From assembly GCA_031763025.1 (NCBI GenBank), contig JASSKH010000010.1:15418585-15482584 (forward strand): DNA of 64,000 nt, in the 5' to 3' direction. Of the stretch, positions 24,016 to 36,258 are shown one piece after another (within the stretch, counting starts at the first letter, position 1; each line of letters begins with the position of its first letter). The notes beneath the pieces are model-generated. The model did not search any database. It saw nothing but the letters and a program-made list of their open reading frames with translations, and was not told the origin of the DNA. The stretch is from Macrocystis pyrifera (Eukaryota; Sar; Phaeophyceae; Laminariales; Laminariaceae). The position numbers and the translations under genes are program-made.

Positions 24016-27000
24016 ATGATGTTCCCTAAGAATGTACGCCTTCGATGGTGGTGGAACTCCCCGTTGCCACATGTCTCAAACTGCTGTCCGAGATCCACAG
24101 CTGCACCGCTGTACAGCCTTCTAGCGATGATGAGTGTGTCATCGTGCGTTACACTACGCCACGCTCTTAATGTCAGCAATAATGGTAGCAGGTCCGTAGC
24201 AAGAGCGCTTTCATCCTCGATGAGAGCGCCCGGCGATTCGATCGTTGTCTCTCAACAACACTCGACGTCTCCTCGCCGACCGTTCAAAGCATCAACAAGA
24301 ACAGCAACAACAGCAGCAGCAACATCTGCAGCAACATCGCCAGCAAAAGCAACAGCAACACCAGCAACAACAGCATCAACACCGCGCCCAGGACTCCGCG
24401 AATTTATTGCCAATGTGGAGCCTATCGGCAGCAGTAATGGCAGGGTGAGCATATTGGCGGCTGCCAAAGCAGAAAGCGAGATGAGTTGCCCAACTCCAGC
24501 ATGGGACCTCGATTATCAGGACGACAACGATGCGGTCACACGAGAGGCAGGAGGAGCGTCCCATTGCATCGCCGGCAGTGCCGGTGAACCGAAGGGGGAG
24601 ACGGGGTCGTTCTTCATCGAAACGTACGGCTGCCAGATGAACGTAAGCGACAGCGAGGTGGTCAGGGCCATTCTGCTGGAAGCTGGCTTCCGGGAAGCGG
24701 CGAGCCTGGACGAGGCCGGAGTGGTCTTGGCGAACACGTGCGCGATACGGGAGAGGGCGGAGGGGAAGGTCTGGGACAGACTTAAGTTTTTCTCGTCCAT
24801 TAGGTGAGGGGAGAACCGCCGCCTCGCGCGGCACAGCAGTCATACCTTGAATCTTATCTACATGGTATCTGCTACTACGACCAGCAGGGGGTACATATTG
24901 GCGAATTTTGGAAACCGAAAGGGAGGGTTCATAATTACGATGAGAAACGAATGAGTATAGCCTACTACTGCTTGCTGTGGTTGCACCAGGTGTCGATGAG
25001 GGTACTGTTGTACTCGTGTAGTTTACCAGACCAGAGCAACTCTAAACCTAACCCTACACGTAACCCGGTCTAACATACAGCAGTAACTTGACCATTGACC
25101 ATGAAACACGAGTATTTGGGTCTCGAATAAGTGATATGCTCCCACTGACATGCTGACAGCGAAATGGGACGTTGGCGTTGCCATTGGGAGATGGACGCGA
25201 GTCGAGGTCGAGATGTCCGACATGTCAAGGGTTCGTTGTTGGTTGGTCGGTGCTGTAATGGGCTTCCCGAAAGGTGCCGCTTGTCGCGAGCTATTGACAG
25301 TAGCACAGCAGCATAGCGGAAGTACAGGTGTAGTATCTATTACGTGCACGTATGTAGTTTGCTTTGATGCCCACCTAATCATAGACCTGGTATAAGGAAG
25401 TGGAGTTGGGTTTCGATGCCCACTTTGTATTTTTTTTTAAATATTTTAATTCAAAATGTTGTATTTTACGAGTACTCCCTTTTTAAATTCTCGTGGATTC
25501 ACGCCAGTACTCATAAAACGCTTGGATCGATAAGAACCAACCACAAGCCTGCTATCGAAATGAACCCATCACCAGCCTGTAGCTTTAGCCTCCGTCGTTG
25601 TTTCTTCTGATTCTCACGTCTTGAGAAAGTACACAAAGTGGTGCTCGGCCACGTTGACCCCAGCCTCAACGATATACCTGGTACGTGGTACGTGACAGAA
25701 AGCATGTTTGAAGACAAAACAAAGGAAATAGTCAGGTCTTGAAGGGCACGTCGAAATGCACTCTTCTCCCTATAAACGCCGACATGTCCGGCACCGCCTT
25801 CTTACGTCGCAGGTTGGCATAGTACAAGTCGTACTTGCGCCGTGCTTGTTGTCGTGGCCACACCGATTCTCGGATGCTGTAGATAGCAGCAGTGCGGTTG
25901 CTGCTCTCAATATTTGCTGAGATTGTATATTTTATTCTCGCTATACTCGTATCGTACCTGGTATGATACGCAGGTCGCTTTCTGTCACCGTGCGCGACGC
26001 AAGCACCACCAATTTCGAAACAGACGTGGTCTCTGAAGGCCCCTAAATAGCATTCCATCCTCCTCTGCTCGTGTTCAAAGTCGTCCCGAGTTCACGAAGC
26101 TTGGTCATGTTGAATTACCTACTTACCAGGCACCAGGGGTCGTCCTGGGAAAAGCAAGCCTGCGAATTCCGCCGCATACCAGGCAGCAGTTATATAGCAG
26201 GTACCAGAGACCACTACACAACCACCGTCAAGTCAAGCACCAACACCACCACCAATATCAGCTGAACACCAGCAGCAGCAGAAGCTTGTCGCTGGTGGTG
26301 GTGGTGGTGGTGGTGGTAGTGGTGGTTATGGTTGCTGCTTCTGATTGTGCTGATGATGGTGGCATCTATATGTTGACGTGTGCTCAATGGAAAACGAGGT
26401 ACCAGCTACCAGGTATCATCCACCACCATCCTCGCCACCAGCAACAGCTGACCAGCAGCAGCGGCAGCAGATGCTTCGTGGTGGTGGTGGTGGTGACTGT
26501 GGTGATGATTGCTGCTGCTAGTTGTGGTGGTGGCGATGAGCATCACAACGTCGCTGTTGGTGTAAGACTTGTTGGCGTTGTCGTACATGTTCTACCTGAT
26601 AGGTGCCGTGTCTGGTACTCGGTACAAGGTTTCTGCGCTGACGCGCATCGCCTAACCATGAAAGCGATGTCCCAAGGTAATTGCACAATTATACGCAGCG
26701 TTAACTGAATGCATTCGCTCCAACAAACTCAGGTAAAAATCAGAGGGGAAATGCAATGCAAGAAAATCTGAGGAAAACAAGAGCGTTAAACATACCAAGT
26801 ATCTGAATAACGAAACGTAACGATAAAATGCAGCCAACAGTATTGCCAATATCAAAATCGCAAACGGAAACATATGTGCACAAGCTACCGAGAATATAAT
26901 TTGTCCCTACAACCTTTGTGGTAGGGTTGTCACCATCGTTTACTGTTATTTAATACCGAGATAAAGGTGACCGCCTTGGTCAATTGGGTGGCACTCGCCT

Positions 27001-30000
27001 TAGTCAAGAGAGGTTTGAGGAGCCAGGTTTATTACTCCCAAGTCTCAGTTTTTTTTAGGAAATAAGTTGGAGCGAATGCCTGATGATTTTTAAAGAGTAT
27101 GAGAAAAAATAATCAAAACAAGGAAATGGCGCATGTATTACATACAGGGATCCACACACACGCGTGTTGGTACATTTGCTGCTTCCTTGTGGCCCCGTCG
27201 CCATGGGGGCGGGGGGGGCACATATTCCCTAGTTCATTTATATAGATGCCCTCGGGGGCTCATCGGCATCAAGCGCTACCAAGGCCAGAACATACGTTCA
27301 GGTCACTGCGTAGTAGTAGACCGTAGTATAGATACGCCGCAGAGGATGCTCAATGTGTGACTCGCCCGTCGTATACTACGTCCCAACTTGCCGCGGCCCT
27401 TGACAGCACCAAACTGCGCTACTCACGCAACCCCATAACACCACGAGCGCAGGAATGGCAGTGTTGACGCAAGCTTGACTAACGCTTGTCTTCGTGTGCC
27501 CTCCGTACCTCGCTTCGACTCAGGTGTCGACTGTTTTTTTTTCTGCCACCCCCATCCCGATTTTCGCGCCCGTCGCTCCCCCCCCGCGAACCGCCTTGCG
27601 CGGGCGTTGTTGCGCGTTGGCAGGCGGCGACGCAAGCTGGCGGCGACCCACGCAGCCAAAGCGCGTGTACCTGTTCCGGGAGGGCTGAGCGACCTGAAGA
27701 TCGGGGTGCTCGGCTGCATGGCGGAGCGACTGAAGGTGTGATGCCATGGGATGCGATGCGATGCATGGGATGGGTTTAGCGTGTCATGTCATGTCATGGG
27801 CACGGTCGCGGAACCGCGTGGTCAGCCGTACGCCCTTCTTTCTCCATAGTACATCTAGGGTTTGTCTAGGGCATGTGTAAGCTATGTATTGGGTACGTCT
27901 GGGTTATCTCTAGAGTAGTCTAGGGTATGACTAGGGCACGTCTAGGGTACGTCTCGGGTACGTCTACGAGTAGGATGTGGGGTTCGTCTAGGCTGCATCT
28001 AGGGTACGTCTAGGGTAGGGTGATACAGAGAATGTTGGCATGAGCCGGGAGCGACCATCAGCTGGCGCCTCGAAAGTGCTGACGTCATTGCTGGCAGCGC
28101 CTCCGTCAGGTCGAATGACGTGATTGTCGCGACCAGGAGTGAGAATGATGTCTGGCAGGAGCGTGATTTGCTGGTGGTTTTAAACTATTTTAGTTGTGGA
28201 GAAGCGGGTTTTGTCTGTGTCAGTCGCGTTGTGGATGTACCGACTCGGACGATGCCCGTCTTCCTCGATCATCCGCATTGTGGTTCTCGTACATATACAC
28301 CCGTTTTCCCTGTGAAATATATATATACGAAGTACAATATGAGACGGTTCGGGTCGACGTGGTATCTATATATAGCTACCTCGTAAACTACATCGAACTT
28401 TCCTCGGTCATCCTCCTTCTGCTCTCGAGGGCGGGCGGCTTACGGAGAGGGCATAAAACGCCAAACCTCTCGGACAGCAACAAGACATATCGACACACCG
28501 ACAGACATACCCCGGTATGTCGTAGAGACCGCTGGCGTGCGCCGGTTAGGACATTACCAAGAACCCCGTTAATCGTCCAGGGGTTCCGGGAACTATTAGT
28601 AGTGTTGACTCTATTACGGGGGACCATAGTATATAGGACAAAATATTGTTTTGTGTGCACAGTAGGTCCTATTTACTATGGTCCCCCGTAATAGCATTTG
28701 TTGATAGGTGATATACTCCGCGCATAGTATATTAGCCCATTCGGCTTGATTCAGAGTATAGCGACCTATTAAGCGACTCTTCAATATTAGTAAAAGTGCG
28801 GTAGTTTTTTTCATCAATCTCCTATAATATGAAGAGCGTGCAGCAGTACACGTACCACCATGCCGCACGCGTGTCGCACTGCTCCTCGCGTTTGCGCTTC
28901 GAACGCGTCCCCCATCCCCTACCCCAGTGTTGTCGCCTATCATATCATACCTGGTATCATAAGGGTGTTTTCGATAACTCCAACTACAGTAGGTTGGGTT
29001 GTAAAGGTATTTGAAACCAACGAACGTGAGGAGCTGATTGGCTAAACTCGTAAATCCGAAGACCCTAGCCAGTCAGAAGTTGCTCCGTTTCCTAACCAAC
29101 CCCCAGAGTAACCCAACCCAGGAATGCTCATGTAAAAAAAAAACGCCATTTTGGTCGCTTTTTCCTGTTTTTCGCCTTAGGGTTGCGACTGCTAATACAT
29201 AGAAAACAGACTATAACCAAATTCGTTCCAACCAAATTATTCGCAAGCATCCTGTAGGCTTCTTTCTTGATGTGGCCGATGCTGTAACCGTCAACAAAAA
29301 GTTGACGAGGTGTCCCCCCTATACTACAATCAAGTTGATGGAGCCCAAAAGGGGTCAAATAGTTACTACTGTAGTAATTTTGAGTGACTGATACTGAGAA
29401 CATTCTGACCGCCTTTTGATCGTCCGGGAACTGCTGGAACCACCCCGCCCGATCTGCGCTGAACGCCTCATGCCCGCCCAGGAGAGCCTCCTTGAGCGAG
29501 GAGGGGTGGATCTCGTGACCGGACCCGACGCATACCGAGACCTGCCGCGGTTGCTGGGATTGGTCGGCGCGGCCGGCCGGGGGGGGAGAGCGCGGGAGCG
29601 GTGAACGTTCAGGTGAGACTTGCGCGACGGGAGTTGTGGTGAGAACGTGGCGGGACGGTGAAGTCCGTTACATTTGAATAATCTCGTTACAGCTTTACCA
29701 TTGCACCCGCCGTTTTTTACGGGAGAGTCGCTGTTTCTCAGGTGGAATTGGAGTTGGAGTCATTTTTTTTCAGTGTTCTGAGTAGAGGGGTTAAGATGTT
29801 GAGATGTTTCACCCGCTGGGCGTTTTTTTCATTGTCGTTTTGTTTTCTTCACCCATGGTTGGTTGGTAGGTGGTGGGTGGGGGAGGGGGGGGGAACCTAC
29901 CTCCATTCGCGCTGTACTGCTGCTGCCGCTGCTGCTGCTACTGATGCTGCGAGAAACACTGCCGGCATGTGATGGCTGGCAGGCGTTTGACGGCACGAAG

Positions 30001-33000
30001 ACCCCCCACGCGCGTCCTTTCTTTGAATGCCGCCGCCCCCGCCGCCGCCGCCTCCGCCGCCGATATGACGAACAGCTGTCGCAGGATGAAACGTACGCCG
30101 ACATCGCGCCGGTGCGCCTGGTGAACAGCACTTCCGAGGCGGTGTCCGCCTACATCAGCATCATGAGGGGCTGCAACAACATGTGAGGTGCTGCCTCTGC
30201 TGCCACATATGCTCCTGCTCCTGCTGCCGCTGCTGCTTTTGTTGCTGTTGATGAGGCTGATGGCATGTACGAAGAAAGCCATGTGCGAGGTTGTAGGGAA
30301 TCACGAGGAGAGTGCCTTTTTGAGGGCGCCGATCGCAACTTGGCTCGGCCGTTTTTGTTTTTCGGGTCGCTGAAAGTGAACGGGACAGTGGGAAATGCGG
30401 ACGTCAGAGACCATCGCCACGCGCGATCCAGACGCATCACAGGAGGAGACGGGGAGTAGCCGAGCGTGAATAGGTTGCAGAGAGACCAGACGATAATATT
30501 ATACCAGTACCCGGCAACCAATCGGCCACACTCGACAACAAATAAATGAGAGTCGCTCGAACCCCCAACAGTATGAAACGAAGACGATCCTGGACCGCCG
30601 TTGGAGACCCCCCTCACTCACTTCCCTCACCCCCCACCCCCCCCTGTATGTTATATATATAGGCATATATAGGTTAGGTTGGCGAAGCCGCTGTAAAACA
30701 CGCCTCTCACTACGTGATCTAGACAACCAGGGTAACGTTTTTTTTTTTTGGCGGTGACCACGGCCGACGGTCAAGTTATAGGTCGTTTGTGCGGGGTGGA
30801 GAACCTTAACTCCGCAAAAGAGGAATGGTCGTGTCACGAAGTGTGTATATGGTAAGCCACCCATGAGGCAGATACATAGTATACCCCTTGCTGTCTCTGG
30901 AAGTGGCTACACCAGACAAAAAAAGCAATTCATTCGAAGCTGTCACACATATGCAAGTCCGCCTCACAGGCGATTCTTACAGAATAGGATGCAGCTCTCG
31001 CCCGTCATGTGACTCGCCCAACACCTCACTGCGCTTCGTGCTTGGTGCAAGCAATGTCTGCCTGGTCGGTGAAAACCCGACGTGCTCCGTCCCGGTATTG
31101 CAGGGATGCGAGGACCCATGGTCATACGACTACGGCCATGCATGATAATGAGTACACACCCCCCCACCCCCCCCACCGGCGACTGTGGTTCACCCTTGAT
31201 GGCATCGCAACAAACAGGTGCACGTACTGTATCGTGCCCTTCACGAGGGGCAGGGAGCGGAGCCGTCCTCTCGGCAGCATCGTCGACGAGGTAGGATGAT
31301 AGGATGGCGGGACTTACATCGGACGCGGACCGTGATGCGCTCCGGTGGCGTCGTGTGTTTCTCCGTCGTCGCTAAGGCGCGTGCGTTGTCTTTTTTTCAC
31401 GTGTTTTTTTGGTCGGTCGCGTAAGGCCTGCCTGCCCTCTTTTGCTTTCTTCTACCGAGCTTGGGCAGTTTGTCGGCGGTCGTTTTTGTTGCAAGGTTGT
31501 TCTGCTACGCGGACGTGTGCTTGGTTGTGAGATGCCTCGATCTTCCATTTTGGGTACGTAAGTCATTCCGATCTGTCCTTATTGTACAAGGCGTTCCGAT
31601 TGTTTCCTTTGAGGTACGTAGGTATTCCGATTCCGATTTCATCCGTTTGGTAAAGGCATTCCGTTTCCGATTTATCCTTTATAAGGTATTAATAGTACTG
31701 ATTCCGATATGTCCTGGAGAATTAAGGCATCCCGGTTTGTTCTTCGAATAAGGTATTCCGACCGATTCGTTCTTTGAGTAAGGTACCCCGGTATGCCCTC
31801 AAGTAACACATCCCGAGGTCGGGTAAGATATCCCGAGTTGCTCATGGCAAGGTGTTCCAAGTTATATTTGCCGACGTCCCCCCTTGTTCACCCCTCCTCC
31901 CCCCTTCCCTCTTCTTCGTGGCCTCGCTATGCTGGCGTAAGTGACACTCGCGCCCGGCGAATATTGTCGAATCCCCGAAGCCCAGCAAGCACCCTGACAG
32001 AGGGTCCGCCCCTTCCCTATCGCAGCACTGCTGGTTGAGTCGTAAACACACATTGCGTTGCCTTGGCTCACGTCCCCTCGCTTCCCCTTGGCCCTCCTTG
32101 CCTCACGTTACCTCGCCTTACCCCACCCGTGAACCACGCACGCTGGCAAGGTACGCGTGAAACAAAAAAAAAACAAAAAAGGGAGCAGACCTGCCGCTGT
32201 TGCTGGTTAGGTCTGTAGCTGGGGGATGGCGGGAAATGTTTCGGAGGGCGTGGATACTTGAGCGGGGGTTTTGATTGCAGCAACGCCCGGCAGGTTGTTG
32301 CTGCCTTCATGTTTCTTAGCTTGAGCGTCGAAATGATTCAGGAAGACCCCCCCCCCCCCCCCCCCCGTTTCTCCCTACCCCGTACCTGACCTCCACACCA
32401 CGCTACCCCCTACCCTACCCTCCGCTTGCGCGTTGTCACCAAGGCGACGCTCCTGCACGACGATGGCGTGTAGGAGCTGACCCTCTGCCCCCCCCCATAC
32501 CTCCCACCTCTCGCCCCCATCACGCTAAACCCCATCGTGAGGCAAAAAATAAGCCCACCGCCCTCCACTCGATACCTCCGACCTACCCCCGCCACGCTAA
32601 CCCACACCATGAAACAAAAAAATATGCCTCCCCCCGCCCCTTCCTACCTTGTTTCCCATCTATCCCCCACCAGGCCCACCGTATCACCCCCCCCCCCCCC
32701 CCCCCCAATCCCTACCTCTCACATAGCCCCCATCACGCTATCCCCCACCTTGAAACACCCCCCCCCCCTCCCCGCTCCCTACCTCCCACCTAACCCCCGC
32801 CACGCTGCCCCCCATCACGCTGTCCCCACCGCGTTGCTGCCGGTTGTCCGTTGAGTTCAGGCGGTGCGTCTGCGCGACGAAGGCGTGAGGGAGCTCACCC
32901 TGCTGGGACAGAACGTGAACAGCTACCACGATCGCTCGGACGCTTCGGCGGCGTCGTTTCCGGCCTCCGACTACAGCACCTCCGTCGGTTTCGGCAACAC

Positions 33001-34551
33001 TTTTCGGTCGAGGGGGGGCGCGGGCGCGTATTTCGCGGAGCTTCTCGTGGAGGTGAGCGCGGTGTGCTATTATTAAATAGTAGTTTACTCTAATTATTGC
33101 CGCGTACGCAGTCGAAGGTACCCAAAAAAAAGGATGATGAAAATGACCTACCCTCCCTTCCCAGGAAAAAAAAAAGGTAAAGAAGGAAAAGAAAAGGTGA
33201 GAATGAGAGGAACAAAAACCAGAATGGTGTGATTTCTGGACGAGTGATATAAAGGGCGAGTTTTTTTCTGAATTGTGTTTACTTGGTTTTAGTAGGTGTA
33301 CCCGCCCGTAGTAGATGGAGGCATGGGTAGATGTACGTATGGTTGCTGTAGATAGACGAGACTTGATGCTCGAAGTACTGCAGATCTAGTGGGCATTATT
33401 TATAGATAGAATATACATGCTATTAATAGATACATACGTAGAGACATAGACAAATACGTATGTAGATAAGTCGATAGCTAAAAAACGATACGGACAGATA
33501 CTAAAGATATTTTTGAAAAGGTAGGTTGAGCTACAACTCACTGATTCGGCTACACGTATACCTATGAAGATAGATGGCTGTGTACGTACGCACCGCACAC
33601 CAAATTATCCCACCAAACATTGTCATCAAACAGTGCCACCGAATATTACCATCAAATAGTGCCGCCAAATAGTGCCACCAAAATAGTGCCACCAAATCGT
33701 GTCATCAAATAGTGCCACCAAATAGTGCCGCCTGCGGGTTCTACGACACTAGGCAGTTTTTTGGTCTAAAGATTTTGTGACTGATGGGGCTTCTCGGGGG
33801 CACTCAGGAACTACTGTACCTACCCAATCATGGGTTGTTGTTTTTTATTCCTTTTCGTCACAGGCCTACAGCAGTGGGATCGTCGTCGGGTTTTTACGCG
33901 TGCAATAATTATCCTTGAAACCCAGTTATGGCTTCTGACTGCTGTGACTGCTGTGTCTTCGGGCTTTTGCTGCTGTGTAATTGGACAGGTGGCGGCGGCA
34001 GTCCCCGAGGTAAGGGTGCGGTTCACGTCGCCGCACCCGAAAGACTTCCCGGATGAGGTGAGACGACCGGGCCTTGCTCTGCCCTTGTCTTGTGTTCTGC
34101 CTTGCCTGATCTTTGTCTCATTGCCTGGCCTCGTGTTGTACTGCATTTTCCCTTGGCGTTGTTGCCTTGCCTTATGAATTTTTTGAATCGGCGTTGCCTT
34201 GCCTTTTGTATTTTGAGTTGGCGTTGCCTCGTCTTTGTCTTGTATTTCGCCTTGCCTTGTCTTTGTCCTGTATTTTGCGTTGCCTCGCCTTGCTTTGTAT
34301 TTTACCTTGCCTTGTCTTGCCTCGTATTTTGCCTTGCCTTGTCTTGCCTTGTATTTTGTCTCGTCTCGTCTTGTGTTTTGTGCCTTGCCTTGCCTTGCCT
34401 TGCCTTGCCTTGCATTTGTGTTTTGCCTTGCCTTGCGTCGCCTTGCCTTGCCTTGCCTCACTTGACCTTATCCTTTGTAGTGGCGTCAACCATGGCAGTT
34501 TTCGGAGGGGACAGTTCTTGCGAGCGACGCTCTTTTATCTCTCTATGACGC

Positions 34552-34583
<32 letters not shown>

Positions 34584-36227
34584 GCGACCGCTCGCCAGGT
34601 GCTGGAGGCCATCGCCACGTACCCCAACATCTGCCGGCAGCTGCACCTGCCAGCCCAAAGCGGCAGTACCGCCGTGCTGGTGAGAGAGAACAAAAAAAGC
34701 GAAAGACAAGAAGTGCTGCGTGTAGCACACCGCACTATTAATATTAAATACGTAGAGTAGTGGAACTACTGCGCTGTGCTTCGTGTAAGTGCAAGTGCAA
34801 ACAGGTAACAGGTTATAACCCTTTTAGTCCCGCTGTAGTCCCGTTTTGGGGACAAGGTACTTGGAAATTGACTGGTTTGTCCCCAAAGCGGGACTGCAGT
34901 ACTACGGAAAGGATCAAGTGCAAACATCGGTTGGTCAAAATTCAAATAGGAGTTTTGGTTTGAGTGCAAGCAGAGGGTCGATTTAAGTGAAAAAACATGG
35001 ATTGCAGTAGTTTTTTGAGTACCAACAGGGGTTGATCTTGAGTGCAAACAGGGTTTGTGTTACAGGGGGCTTCGTTCGGGAGGGTGGAAAACCAATGAAA
35101 TGAATCGATTGATTTTCCGCTGTCCCGGTGAGAAGAAGGGACGCAATAAACGCTGCAACGAAACGCACAGACTGGAAGTAAAGCAAGCGCGAAGGGGGGT
35201 TAGGGTTATACACTGGTTGTGCCTAGTTTTTGTTTTTTTCTTTCTTTTTCGAGAGTGGAAAATCAATGATTTTTTATTTGCTGTGCTGGCGACAAAGCGA
35301 ATGCAACAGGCCGCCGCTTTGCGACGTTCACAGCAGCAGCCAGTCAGTGCAAACATCACTTATACATCGGTATCGTTCTACAGCAAGCACCAGTTTGATC
35401 GGAAATGTAAGGTAATTTTGTACAAGTTGCGGCCATCGAAACATACCCTATACTTTCGATGAGACTGGTAGGCTGCAGCGGGAGTGAGTGAGGACGTGTA
35501 TGCTTGGACCGCGGTAATTTACGGCATGAAAAAGAAAGCGAAAACAGTATTCGTAGTGTGTACTTGGCCCAGCTTGGGCAAATTCGTTGATATCTGTAGT
35601 CCACACTAAATCGTCATTACATCTCCATTCTGAGAAATTTCCCGGCCTTTCCGGGAAATTTCCCAAGCGGTCGGGGTTAGGGTTGGAGGTTACAGTTTAA
35701 GGTCAAGCGTACTCCAACCATTTTGTATAATGTTTTGGTGGCCAACACTAAATCGTCACTACATCCTCATTTCAGAGAAATTTCCCAGTCATTCGGAGAA
35801 ATTTCTCTGGCGGTCGGGGTTAGAGTTACATTTCAAAGTTCAGGCACGTTCCAACCATATTATCGAAGCTACTCGTAGCCCCCAAGGTTTATTTTACAGC
35901 CGTAAAAAAAGAAAAAGCCGCATGTAAACAAAACAAAAAAACAAGCACGTGTATGTACGTGCAGCAGTCGGTTCTCGTACAACAGCAGCAGCAGCAGCAC
36001 TGTTTTGTTTTACCGTCACCCTTTAAGAGCAAACTGAAGTCGCGTTTTGGGGACAAACAACTCGAGAATTTTGAGTAGTTTTGTCCCCCATACGGGACTG
36101 CGGTCCTCAAGGGGTTCAGCACTTTTAAAATATAAAAAAAGGTTCTTGTCAGGTTTCCAGAAAAGAGGCCGACCGCACTCCCGTCGTCCTTTTTGGGTTT
36201 TCCTACTGTAATCGCCGGATGTGTTTG

Positions 36228-36258
<31 letters not shown>

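Noticed and set aside
33820-34760. Several 100-215-codon frames on both strands in intron 7
   Set aside because: Artefacts of the CCTTG array; the true coding piece there is only exon 8 (34,599-34,679).
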